Shown piece after piece: positions 1-9,600 of a stretch of 64,000 nucleotides of DNA (position 1 is the stretch's first letter; the number at the start of each line of letters is the position of its first letter). The notes under the pieces were generated by a model, which was not told the origin of the DNA, did not search any database, and worked only from the letters and a program-made list of their open reading frames with translations. Origin of the DNA: Selenomonas timonae (lineage in GTDB: Bacteria > Bacillota > Negativicutes > Selenomonadales > Selenomonadaceae); the NCBI RefSeq assembly GCF_014250475.1, contig NZ_CP060204.1:1253001-1317000 (forward strand). Reading direction: 5' to 3'. Made by a program: the position numbers and the translations under genes.

Positions 1-2396
1 GTCGCTTCATCACAACCGCGCATGTTATGTTTGGCCGCGAGGTAGAAGAACTGACGGAGGTCGAGATCTACAAGACGATCGCGGCAACCGCCAAACAGTC
101 CATCTCGGATAATTGGATCAAGACGAATAAGCAGTACGGGGAGCGCAAGGAGAAGCAGATCTACTATTTCTCCATCGAATTCCTGCTTGGGCGTCTGCTG
201 AAATCCAACCTTATCAACCTCGGCATCGAGGAGGCGCTGAAGGATGTCCTCAAGGATTTCAAGCTGAACCTCTCGGATGCCTATGAGGCGGAGCCGGATG
301 CAGGCCTCGGCAACGGCGGCCTCGGCCGCCTTGCGGCGTGCTTCATCGACTCGCTCGCAGCGCATCGTCTGCCGGGGCACGGCTGTACGATTCGTTACCA
401 GTACGGACTCTTCGAGCAGAAGATTGTCGGCGGCAACCAGGTCGAGATTCCCGACAACTGGCTGCGTGATGGCTTTGCATGGGAGTATCGTAAGCCGGAT
501 AAGTCTGTCGATGTCAAATTCGGCGGCAACGCCTATATGCGTGACATGGGTGACGGCAAGCTCGAGCTTGTCCACGAGAACCCTATGATCGTCATGGCAG
601 TGCCGTACGATATGCCGATTGTCGGCTACCACAACGCGACGGTCAACACGTTGCGCATGTGGAATGCGGAGGTTAACCGCGACTTCTCCGACTATGGCAT
701 GCTGACACAGGAGCAGATTCAGCAGCGCAACGACTACCGCAGCTTTGTCGAGTCCATCACGCGCTATCTCTATCCCGATGACAGTACATTCGAGGGGCGC
801 CGCATGCGCCTCATTCAGGAGTACTTCTTCGTCTCCGCCGGCGTGCAGAGTATCGTCCGTCACTACAAGAAGACGGGGATGAGCATCTACGATTTCGGCA
901 AGAAGATCGGCATCCACATCAACGACACCCATCCTGCGCTCTGCGTGGCAGAACTCATGCGTGTTCTCGTTGATGATGAGGGGCTGACGTGGGAGGATGC
1001 GTGGGCGATCACGCGCGACACGATTGCATATACGAACCACACAATCATGCCCGAGGCGCTTGAGACATGGGGCGTGGATATGTTCCGCCCACTGCTCCCG
1101 CGCATCTACATGATTATCGACGAGATCAACCGCCGTCATGTCGAGGAGGTGCGCCGTCGCTATCCGAACAACGAGGACAAGGTGCGTGCACTCTCCATCA
1201 TTCAGGACGGCGTGATCCACATGGCGCGTCTCTCCATCGTCGGCGGGCACAGTGTCAACGGTGTCGCAAAGATCCACACGGGCATTCTGAAATCCACGAC
1301 GCTCAAGGATTTCTACGACTATACGCCGCGCAAGTTCAACAACAAGACGAACGGCATCACGCATCGCCGTTGGCTCATGGGGGCGAATCCCGAGCTTGCC
1401 GCACTGATCGACGATACACTCGGCAGCCATGAGTGGCATCGCCATCCCGAGAAGATGGACGGACTGCACGACCATGTTGCGGATAAGAACTTCCGCGAGC
1501 AGCTCATGAAGATCAAGCATCTGCGTCGTGAGGGGCTTGCACGCTACATCGAGCAGCACAACGGGGTGAAGCTGAACCCGGACTCCATGTTCGACATCCA
1601 GGTCAAGCGCATTCACTCCTATAAGCGGCAGCTGATGAACATTCTGCACATCATGTACCGCTACCACCGTGCACTCAGCGAGCCGGGCTTCCTGACGCAG
1701 CCCGTGACCTATTTCTTCGGCGGTAAGGCAGCGCCTGGTTACTATATTGCAAAGGAGACGATCCGCCTCATCAACGTGGTTGCAGATTGCATCAACAAGG
1801 ACAAGCGTGTCAACGATTTCATGAAGGTCATCTTCATCGAGAACTTCGGCGTATCGATCGGCGAGCTGGTCTATCCCGCAGCGGATGTCAGCGAACAGAT
1901 CTCCACGGCGTCGAAGGAGGCATCGGGCACGGGCAACATGAAGTTCATGATGAACGGCGCGATTACGCTCGGCACGCTTGACGGCGCGAACGTCGAGATC
2001 CGCGATGCGGTGGGCAATGAGCACTGCGTCATCTTCGGCCTCAAGGCGGAGGAGGTCATGAACTACTACGCGACGGGCGCCTACTCGGCGTGGGATGAAT
2101 ACCACACGAACGAGAAGGTACGCACGGTGATGAACCAGCTCGTCGACGGCACCTATGGGGATTTCCGTTCGCTGTATGACTATCTCCTGCATGCGAACGA
2201 TGAATTCTTTATACTCAAGGATTTCAATGCGTATGACAACGCGCGCATTGAGGTCATGCGGCGGTTCAAGGACAAGGACGGCTGGGCACGCACGGCGGCA
2301 ATGAACGTCGCGCACTCCGGCGGATTCTCGTCCGACCGCACGATTGACGAGTATGCACGGGAGATCTGGGACATCCATCCCGTCATTATCTCGTAG
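1..2396 (+). CDS. glgP: Glycogen/starch phosphorylase (GT35), 5' end cut by window
   Basis: Releases glucose 1-phosphate from glycogen by phosphorolysis, with pyridoxal phosphate as cofactor, in the cytoplasm. The family signature is clear: YFSIEFLLGR near the start, GNGGLGRLAACF, and the PLP-lysine region SGTGNMKFMMNGA close to residue 635 counted from the first ATG. The first ATG is at 27, but the frame stays open upstream to base 3 and those codons also read as family-like sequence, so the true start very probably lies before the window. It is first of four co-directional glycogen genes, 55 bases before glgB. No ADP-glucose pyrophosphorylase gene is visible; it may lie upstream. Confidence 0.96.
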   Translation, partial: RFITTAHVMFGREVEELTEVEIYKTIAATAKQSISDNWIKTNKQYGERKEKQIYYFSIEFLLGRLLKSNLINLGIEEALKDVLKDFKLNLSDAYEAEPDAGLGNGGLGRLAACFIDSLAAHRLPGHGCTIRYQYGLFEQKIVGGNQVEIPDNWLRDGFAWEYRKPDKSVDVKFGGNAYMRDMGDGKLELVHENPMIVMAVPYDMPIVGYHNATVNTLRMWNAEVNRDFSDYGMLTQEQIQQRNDYRSFVESITRYLYPDDSTFEGRRMRLIQEYFFVSAGVQSIVRHYKKTGMSIYDFGKKIGIHINDTHPALCVAELMRVLVDDEGLTWEDAWAITRDTIAYTNHTIMPEALETWGVDMFRPLLPRIYMIIDEINRRHVEEVRRRYPNNEDKVRALSIIQDGVIHMARLSIVGGHSVNGVAKIHTGILKSTTLKDFYDYTPRKFNNKTNGITHRRWLMGANPELAALIDDTLGSHEWHRHPEKMDGLHDHVADKNFREQLMKIKHLRREGLARYIEQHNGVKLNPDSMFDIQVKRIHSYKRQLMNILHIMYRYHRALSEPGFLTQPVTYFFGGKAAPGYYIAKETIRLINVVADCINKDKRVNDFMKVIFIENFGVSIGELVYPAADVSEQISTASKEASGTGNMKFMMNGAITLGTLDGANVEIRDAVGNEHCVIFGLKAEEVMNYYATGAYSAWDEYHTNEKVRTVMNQLVDGTYGDFRSLYDYLLHANDEFFILKDFNAYDNARIEVMRRFKDKDGWARTAAMNVAHSGGFSSDRTIDEYAREIWDIHPVIIS

Positions 2397-2403
2397 ACAG
2401 ACA

Positions 2404-2425
2404 GGGGGCGGAGCACTCCGCACCC
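2404..2425 (+). other. Small intercistronic hairpin between glgP and glgB
   Basis: A G/C-rich inverted repeat with about ten paired bases and a two-base loop (GCGGAG/CTCCGC core). No T-run follows, so it is not a good terminator. It may be an mRNA-stability or processing element; function is inferred only. Confidence 0.35.
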
Positions 2426-2451
2426 TCTAGGAAAATACAGGAGGGGATCGT

Positions 2452-4869
2452 ATGAAGACATCTGCACTCAGTGAGTTTGATCTGTACCTCTTTCATCAGG
2501 GCACCAATTATCACGCGCAGGAAATGCTTGGCGCACATTTCGTCGAGCAGGACGGCAAAAAGGGCGTCCGATTTACGGTATGGGCGCCGAATGCGAAGGC
2601 AGTCAGCGTCGTGGGTGAGTTCAACGACTGGAATGTGTTCATCCATCCGATGAACCGCATCGACGACGGTGAGATCTGGGAGGTCTTTGTCGAGGGGATC
2701 GGCGAGGGCGAGATCTACAAGTACGCCATCGAGCCGCAGTGGGGCGGTCCCCGTATCATGAAGGCAGATCCCTATGGCTTCTACGCGGAGAAAAAGCCCC
2801 TGACAGCATCGCGCACCTATGACATGAACCACTATGAGTGGAAGGATGAGGCGTGGCAGAAGCGCAAGGAGCAGGAGTCCTCGTATGAGCGTCCCATGCT
2901 CACCTACGAGGTGCATGCGGGCTCTTGGCGGCGCACGCTTGAGGGCGACTACCTCTCCTACCGTGAGCTGGCAGATCAGCTCATCAGCTACGTCAAGGAC
3001 ATGAACTACACCCATATCGAGTTCATGCCTCTCTGCGAGCACCCCTATGACGGTTCGTGGGGCTATCAGGCGACCGGCTATTTCGCCGTGACAAGCCGCT
3101 ACGGCACGCCGGACGATTTCCGTTACCTTGTCGATACTGCGCATCAGAACGGCATCGGCATCATCATGGACTGGGTACCGGGGCATTTCTGCAAGGATGA
3201 GCAGGGGCTGCGTCATTTCGACGGCAAGAACCTCTATGAGTCCGACAATGAGACGCGTGCAGAGAACTGGGAGTGGGGCACCACGAACTTTGACTACGGG
3301 CGCACGGAGGTGCAGAGTTTCCTCATCTCGAACGCGCTCTTCTGGTTCGAGGAGTTCCACATCGACGGTCTGCGCATCGATGCGGTTGCGAATATGCTCT
3401 ACCTCAACTACGGGCGCAAGGACGGCGAGTGGCAGCCGAACAAGTACGGCGACACGGGCAACCTTGAGGCGATGGACTTCCTAAAGAAGCTCAATGAAAC
3501 GATCTTCAAGTACCATCCGCACGCGCTCATGATCGCGGAGGAGTCTACCTCGTGGCCGCTGATCTCGAAGCCTGTCTACATGGGCGGCATGGGCTTCAAC
3601 TACAAGTGGAACATGGGCTGGATGAACGACATGCTCTCCTATGTGAGCCTTGACCCGATCTACCGCAAGTGGAATCAAGACAAGATCACGTTCTCCCTCA
3701 TGTATGCGTTCTCCGAGAATTTCGTCCTGCCACTCTCGCATGACGAGGTTGTGCACGGCAAGTGCTCGCTCATCAGCAAGATGCCGGGGGACTACTGGCA
3801 GAAATTTGCGGGGCTACGCGGGTTCTTCGGGTACTGGATGGCGCATCCGGGCAAGAAGCTGCTCTTCATGGGCGGCGAGTTCGGACACTTCATCGAGTGG
3901 AACTTTGACGACAGCATGGACTGGCACCTCGTCGAGCAGTATCCGATGCACACGAAGATGCTCGCATACTCGAAGGCGCTCAATAAATTCTACGTCGACA
4001 ACAAGGCACTCTGGCAGGTGGACTTCGACTGGAACGGCTTCCAGTGGATCGACTGTAATGACAGCGAGAACAGCATCATTGCGCTCGTCCGCCGCGCTGA
4101 GGATCGCAATGACTTCATCGTCTGCGTGCACAACTTTACGCCTGAGGTGCGCCACGGTTACCGCATCGGCGTTCCGACGAAGGGAACGTACGTCGAGGTG
4201 TTCAACTCCGACGAGGAGCAGTACGGCGGTAGCGGCGTGCTCAACACGGGCGATATTGTGAGCGAGGACTATGCGTTCCACGGGCGTGAACAGTCCGTCG
4301 TCATCACAGTGCCACCGCTGGCGACGACATTCTATCGCCTGAAGCGCCAGAGCGGGGCGGGCACACCCGTCAGCGAGGTCTCCGAGACAGTGGATGCTGT
4401 AGCAAAAAAAAAAGCTGTAACTTCTAAAACGAGTGCTGCCGCAGCGAAGAAGGCAGATGCGGCGCCAAAGAAGGCCGCGCCGAAGAAGCGGACGGCGACC
4501 AAGACCTCTGCGGAAAAGGACGATGTGAAGCTGGCGGCAAAGAAGACGTCGCGGACAAGCACGGCTGCAAAGAAAGAGACAGAGGAAAAGCCAGCAAAGA
4601 AGACGACGGCGAAGAAGACGACCAAGACGACTGCGAAGGAGTCTGCGGCGGCTGAAAAGCCTGTGAAAAAGGCGGCGCCGAAGAAGTCGACGAAGGCAAA
4701 GGCTGCGGCGGAAGCTTCCGCCGAGGAAAAGACGGCGAAAACGGCTGCAAAGAGCACGGCAAAGACAACGAAGTCGACGGCAATGACGGCAACGAAGAAG
4801 AAGCCCATGCGCAAGGCTTCCTCGGAGGTCGAGGAGAAGCCAAAGAAAACGCGTGCAGCAAAGTCGTAA
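2452..4869 (+). CDS. glgB: 1,4-alpha-glucan branching enzyme with long Lys/Ala-rich C-terminal tail
   Basis: Introduces alpha-1,6 branches into glycogen (GH13 family). The N-terminal CBM48-like domain (RFTVWAPNAKAVSVVGEFNDW) is followed by the catalytic barrel, with Asp310 in DGLRID as nucleophile, Glu363/364 in AEEST as acid/base and Asp431 in SHDEVVHGK. The enzyme proper ends near residue 630 (TTFYRLKR). The remaining 175 residues are almost only Lys, Ala, Thr and Ser with KKTT and AAKK blocks, like a histone H1 tail, and the family does not normally carry this. The tail opens at an A10 run (4404-4413). Losing or gaining one A there gives a stop within a few codons and a normal-length enzyme. 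A strong Shine-Dalgarno (AGGAGGGG) precedes the ATG. Confidence 0.95.
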   Translation: MKTSALSEFDLYLFHQGTNYHAQEMLGAHFVEQDGKKGVRFTVWAPNAKAVSVVGEFNDWNVFIHPMNRIDDGEIWEVFVEGIGEGEIYKYAIEPQWGGPRIMKADPYGFYAEKKPLTASRTYDMNHYEWKDEAWQKRKEQESSYERPMLTYEVHAGSWRRTLEGDYLSYRELADQLISYVKDMNYTHIEFMPLCEHPYDGSWGYQATGYFAVTSRYGTPDDFRYLVDTAHQNGIGIIMDWVPGHFCKDEQGLRHFDGKNLYESDNETRAENWEWGTTNFDYGRTEVQSFLISNALFWFEEFHIDGLRIDAVANMLYLNYGRKDGEWQPNKYGDTGNLEAMDFLKKLNETIFKYHPHALMIAEESTSWPLISKPVYMGGMGFNYKWNMGWMNDMLSYVSLDPIYRKWNQDKITFSLMYAFSENFVLPLSHDEVVHGKCSLISKMPGDYWQKFAGLRGFFGYWMAHPGKKLLFMGGEFGHFIEWNFDDSMDWHLVEQYPMHTKMLAYSKALNKFYVDNKALWQVDFDWNGFQWIDCNDSENSIIALVRRAEDRNDFIVCVHNFTPEVRHGYRIGVPTKGTYVEVFNSDEEQYGGSGVLNTGDIVSEDYAFHGREQSVVITVPPLATTFYRLKRQSGAGTPVSEVSETVDAVAKKKAVTSKTSAAAAKKADAAPKKAAPKKRTATKTSAEKDDVKLAAKKTSRTSTAAKKETEEKPAKKTTAKKTTKTTAKESAAAEKPVKKAAPKKSTKAKAAAEASAEEKTAKTAAKSTAKTTKSTAMTATKKKPMRKASSEVEEKPKKTRAAKS

Positions 4870-4985
4870 GAAATAAAAGTGCAGCGCGTATGGAATAGGA
4901 GAATGACGAGAGCTGAGACACAGTATGATAGGCTCATGGGTCGGATGATTACGGCACCGACCGTGAGGTAAAGGAGGATATTGGG

Positions 4986-6431
4986 ATGAAGGTACTTTAT
5001 GTAGCATCGGAGGCAGTTCCATTTGTCAAGACCGGCGGTCTTGCGGATGTGGCGGGCTCGCTCCCTGCCGCACTCGTTCGGGACGGAGTGGACTGCCGCG
5101 TCATTCTGCCGAAGTACGGTGCGATTGCCGACGAGATTCGCAGCTCCATGGAGCATATCTATGACGGGGTTCTGAACGTCGCGTGGCGTGACAAGTTCGT
5201 CGGCATTGATAAGTATGTACTGGACGGCGTGACCTACTATTTTGTGGACAATGAGGAGTATTTCAATCGCGAGGGATTCTACGGGTATCCCGACGATGCG
5301 GAGCGCTTCTCGTTCTTCAGCCGCGCTGTGCTCAATCTCCTGCCTGCTCTCGATTTCTGGCCGGACATCATCCACTCGAATGACTGGCACGCTGCGCTTG
5401 TCAACGTGTTCCTCAAGCTGGAACATATGGACGACGCGCGCTATGCGGGGATCAAGACGCTCTTCACCATCCACAATCTGAAGTATCAGGGCATTTTCCC
5501 GAAGGATGTCATGACGGACGTGCTCGGGCTTGACTGGCAGTATTTCAACAACGGCGACTTCGAGTTCTTCGATGCGGTCAACTTTATGAAAGCCGGTATC
5601 GTCTATGCTGACTACGTGTCGACCGTCAGCAAGACCTACGCCGAGGAGATCCAGTACGACTACTACGGCGAGCATCTCGAAGGACTCCTGCGCAAGCGCC
5701 GCGAGGAACTCTTCGGCATCGTGAACGGCATCGACTACGATGTCTACAATCCGCAGACGGACAAGAACCTCTACGTGAACTATGACATCAAGAAGGCCGT
5801 TGAGGGCAAGAGCGACAACAAGGTGCATCTGCAGCGCGATCTCGGGCTCCCTGAGAACCGCCGCACGCCGATGGTCGCGATGATCACACGCCTCGTGGCG
5901 AACAAGGGGCTCGATCTTGTCGTGCGCGTCTTGGACGAGATACTCCAGCATGAGAACATCCAGTTTGTCCTGCTCGGCACGGGCGACCGCGGCTATGAGG
6001 ACTGGTTCAAGGAACTCGCGTGGCGCTACCCGAACAAGGTGTCGATCAACATTCGTTTCTCGAACGAGCTTGCACAGCGCATCTATGCGGCATCGGATAT
6101 CTTCCTCATGCCGTCGATGTTCGAGCCGTGCGGTCTCGGGCAACTCATCGCCATGCGCTACGGCACCATTCCCGTCGTGCGTGAGACGGGCGGACTGAAG
6201 GATACGGTCGTGCAGTTCGATCGCTCGGACGTGGACAAGGGCAACGGCTTCCTGTTCTACGAATACAATGCCCATGAGATGATGTATGCCCTCAAGCGTG
6301 CGCTTGCCGCCTATGGCAATCTGCGCGAGTGGCGTCAGCTCGTCTTTACGGCAATGCACAGCGACTTTAGCTGGAAGCGCTCGGCGAAGGAGTACGAAAA
6401 GCTCTATGAGCGCCTCCTGCTCGAAAACTGA
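4986..6431 (+). CDS. glgA: Glycogen synthase (ADP-glucose, GT5)
   Basis: Elongates alpha-1,4-glucan from ADP-glucose. The diagnostic N-terminal KTGGLADVAGSLP motif for the nucleotide sugar lies at residues 16-28. The C-terminal GT-B half contains MITRLVANKGLDL and the PSMFEPCGLGQL signature with catalytic-site glutamate. Length of 481 residues is normal. The ATG follows AGGAGGATATTGGG. It lies 116 bases after glgB in the same direction, a gap in which I see no further gene. It acts with GlgB and GlgP in storage-polymer metabolism. Confidence 0.96.
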   Translation: MKVLYVASEAVPFVKTGGLADVAGSLPAALVRDGVDCRVILPKYGAIADEIRSSMEHIYDGVLNVAWRDKFVGIDKYVLDGVTYYFVDNEEYFNREGFYGYPDDAERFSFFSRAVLNLLPALDFWPDIIHSNDWHAALVNVFLKLEHMDDARYAGIKTLFTIHNLKYQGIFPKDVMTDVLGLDWQYFNNGDFEFFDAVNFMKAGIVYADYVSTVSKTYAEEIQYDYYGEHLEGLLRKRREELFGIVNGIDYDVYNPQTDKNLYVNYDIKKAVEGKSDNKVHLQRDLGLPENRRTPMVAMITRLVANKGLDLVVRVLDEILQHENIQFVLLGTGDRGYEDWFKELAWRYPNKVSINIRFSNELAQRIYAASDIFLMPSMFEPCGLGQLIAMRYGTIPVVRETGGLKDTVVQFDRSDVDKGNGFLFYEYNAHEMMYALKRALAAYGNLREWRQLVFTAMHSDFSWKRSAKEYEKLYERLLLEN

Positions 6432-6469
6432 GCTGCTTCGCGAGAAATCCGATTTGTGCGTGAGTTGAC

Positions 6470-6530
6470 CTTATTTGAGGTTTCTACGACGCACCCCCTA
6501 TGAAACCGCTGGTGAATTGGTTCAAATAAG
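6470..6530. repeat. Nested inverted repeat (cruciform-like) after glgA
   Basis: CTTATTTGA at 6470-6478 pairs exactly with TCAAATAAG at 6522-6530. Inside it, GGTTTC (6479-6484) pairs with GAAACC (6502-6507). The outer and inner left arms are contiguous, so a two-tier stem is possible. It precedes the palindromic repeat at 6567-6634 in the 216-base gap between glgA and the fusion enzyme. No T-run follows, so it is not an obvious terminator. Confidence 0.5.
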
Positions 6531-6566
6531 AACGTTTGATTCGCCGGTGGTTTCTGTGCGTTTTGT

Positions 6567-6634
6567 TTTAGGAATCACTGGTAATAATGAAGTCCATCAG
6601 ATTGGTGCAGAATTTATCAGTGATCCGTTAGGAA
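6567..6634. repeat. Dispersed imperfect palindrome, copy 1
   Basis: The left arm around ATCACTGGTAA (6574-6584) is complementary to the right arm TTATCAGTGAT (6614-6624), extended on both sides by partly matching bases. The right arm contains GAATTTATCAGTG, found exactly again in the element at 22944-22985. The right end also resembles 43549-43571. This suggests a short non-autonomous intergenic repeat (REP- or MITE-like); the family is not identified. Confidence 0.55.
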
Positions 6635-6647
6635 AGGAGAGGGTGCT

Positions 6648-9600
6648 ATGCTGGAATCTTATCAAGTGGAGCACAACTCGCAGAATATATACTACCGCTC
6701 CATTGTCGGGGCGGCGGAGGCGGGGAGTCGTCTGCGTCTTGGCATCCGCATTCGTACCTACGAGCCCATACAGCAGGTGCTTGTGCGCCTGTGGCAGGAT
6801 CAGACGGGGGAGCGTCTGATTCCGCTTGAGACGAGAGACACGCAGGGAGAGCAAAAATTTTATACCGCGTGGTTCAACCTCCCGGACTATGGCTGTCTGG
6901 TTTGGTATTACTTCATCATCACGATGGAGAGCGGTACCTATTTCTACGGAAACAACCTGGAGATGCTGGGTGGCATCGGAGCGCTCACCATGGAGGCACC
7001 GGCGTCCTATCAGATTACGATCTACAACAAAGGTGCGCGCACACCGGACTGGTTCAAGAACGCCGTCATGTATCAGATCTTCCCCGATCGCTTTGCGCGT
7101 GCAGGGGATACGATCGTGAAGAAGAAGGGCGCAGTCATCCGTACGGACTGGACGGACGACCCGATGTATCTCAAGGATCCGGACACGAAGGAGATCATCG
7201 CCTATGACTTCTTCGGCGGGAATCTGCGCGGTGTCATGGAGAAGCTGGACTATCTGAAGGATCTCGGCATCTCCTGTATCTACTTCAACCCCGTCTTTGA
7301 GTCCGAGAGCAACCATCACTATGACACGGGGGACTATCACAAGATCGACCCCGTACTGGGCGACATCGAGGACTTTCGTGCGCTCGTCACAGCAGCGGAG
7401 CAGCGCGGCATCCGCATCATCCTCGACGGTGTGTTCAGCCATACGGGCAGCAACAGCATCTACTTCAACCGTCAGCAGCAATACGGATCGCTCGGTGCAT
7501 ACCAGTCGAAGGAATCGCCGTACTACTCGTGGTATCACTTCCGCAACTACCCGAACGAGTACGACTGCTGGTGGGACTTCGACACGCTCCCAAACGTCAA
7601 CGAGACCGACCCTGCCTATATGGACTTCGTTATCACGGGCAAGGACAGTGTGCTCCATCACTGGATGAACGAGGGCATAGCGGGCTGGCGTCTCGACGTG
7701 ATCGATGAGCTGCCGCCGACCTTCTCCAAGACGTTCTTCGCGGAGCTGAAAAAGCGCAATCCTGATGCCGTCATGATCGGCGAGGTCTGGGAGGATGCCT
7801 CGAACAAGGTCGCGTACGGCACACCGCGCGAATACCTCTCGGGCAACGAGATGGATTCTGCGATGAACTATCCGCTGCGCACCATCATGCTCGACTTCCT
7901 CACGGGGGCATCGGACGGGCAGCAGACCGCGCGACGCCTTGCAAGCCAGATCGAGAACTACCCGAAGGAAAATCTCTATGCGATGATGAACCTCATCGGC
8001 AGTCATGATGTGCAGCGTGCGATCACCGTCCTCGCGGGCGTGCCCTACTACGAGGGGATGCCCGCCATCGAGCAGTCGCGCGTGCGCATGACGCCGGAGC
8101 AGTTCGACCTCGGCTCGCGCCGACTCCTCATGGCGACACTCTGGCAGATGACCTATCCCGGTGTGCCGAGCGTCTACTACGGCGACGAGATCGGAATGCA
8201 GGGGTTCAAAGACCCGTTCAACCGCCGCCCCTACGATTGGGAGCACGGCAACAAGGAGATTCGCGGCTGGTTCGAGCGGTTCATCGCCGTCCGCAACGAG
8301 AACGATGCCCTGCGCACGGGCGATATCCTGCCGCTCTACGGTGCGGGTGATGTCATCGCATACGCGCGCACGATCCGTTCGGGCTACGATGTATTCAATC
8401 AAGAAAAGGAAGACGGCGTATTTATCGCCGCATTCAACCGCAGCCTGACGGAGACGCTGACAATCGACGTTGATGTGAGCGACTTTGCCTGCGGCACATT
8501 CGAGGACGCATTCAAGCCCTCGCGCACCTATGAGGTGGAGCGCGGGCGGCTGCGCATCAAGATTCCGCCGCTCTTCGGACTGCTCCTGCGCGAGCGCAAA
8601 GAGCCGCGCCGCTACGAGCGCAAGGCGGGTGTACTCCTGCATCCGACGTCGCTGCCGTCGAAATACGGCGTGGGCGACTTCGGCAAGGAGGCGTACCGTT
8701 TCCTCGACTTCCTCGACGAGGCGGGGCAGAAGATTTGGCAGATCCTGCCGCTCAGTCCGGTCGGACATGGCTACTCGCCCTATCAGTCCATCTCCGCGTT
8801 CGCGGGCAATATCATGATGATCGACCCCGAGGATCTTGCCGCGCGCGGCTGGCTCAGCGAGAAAGACCTTTTCCTGCCGTATGAGGCGAATACGGCGTTC
8901 ATCGACTTCGAGCGCGTCAAGCAGTTCAAGAAAGAACTGCTCGAAAAGGCGTTCCGCTCATTCCGCAAGACGAGTGCAAAGGACAAGGAGTTCAAGGCAT
9001 TCTGTGAGAAAGAGGCGTATTGGCTCGACGACTACGCGCTCTTTCATGCGGCAAAGAAGGAATACGGGCGTTGCGCATGGACGGACTGGCCGGCGGAGAT
9101 CAAACACCGTGAGCCCGCAGCCCTGAAAGCTCTTGCCGAGCGGCAGAAGGATGAGGTGGAGCTGGATCGTTTCAAGCAGTACATCTTCCATCTCCAGTGG
9201 AACCGCCTGCACGACTACGCGAAGAAGAAGAACATCGAGATCCTCGGCGACATGCCGATCTTCGTTGCGCAGGACAGCGCGGACGCGTGGGCACATCAGC
9301 AGCTCTTTGACCTGAACGAGGATGGCACGCCGCGTACCGTCGCGGGCGTACCGCCCGACTACTTTGCAGCGAACGGGCAGCTCTGGGGCAACCCGCAGTA
9401 TAACTGGGATGCCATGAAGGCGGAGAACTACGCATGGTGGAAGAACCGCTTCCGGAAGCTGCACGAGCAGGTCGACATCATCCGCATCGACCACTTCCGC
9501 GCGTTTGAGGCGTACTGGTCGGTGGATGGCAAGGCGGAGACCGCAATCAACGGGCGATGGATCAAAGGGCCGGGCAAGCCCTTCTTCGACGAGATCGAGC

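Noticed and set aside
4332-6359. Minus-strand frame of 675 codons across glgB and glgA
   Set aside because: It crosses two real genes and the gap between them, and its Ala/Phe-rich part is simply the reverse complement of the Lys tail.
6475-6819. Plus-strand frame of 114 codons after glgA
   Set aside because: It covers the inverted repeats and runs out of frame into the start of the fusion gene; no homology or ribosome site.
6597-8768. Minus-strand frame of 723 codons opposite the GH13-GH77 gene
   Set aside because: G+C-rich codon bias leaves antisense frames open. The plus frame carries full catalytic motifs.
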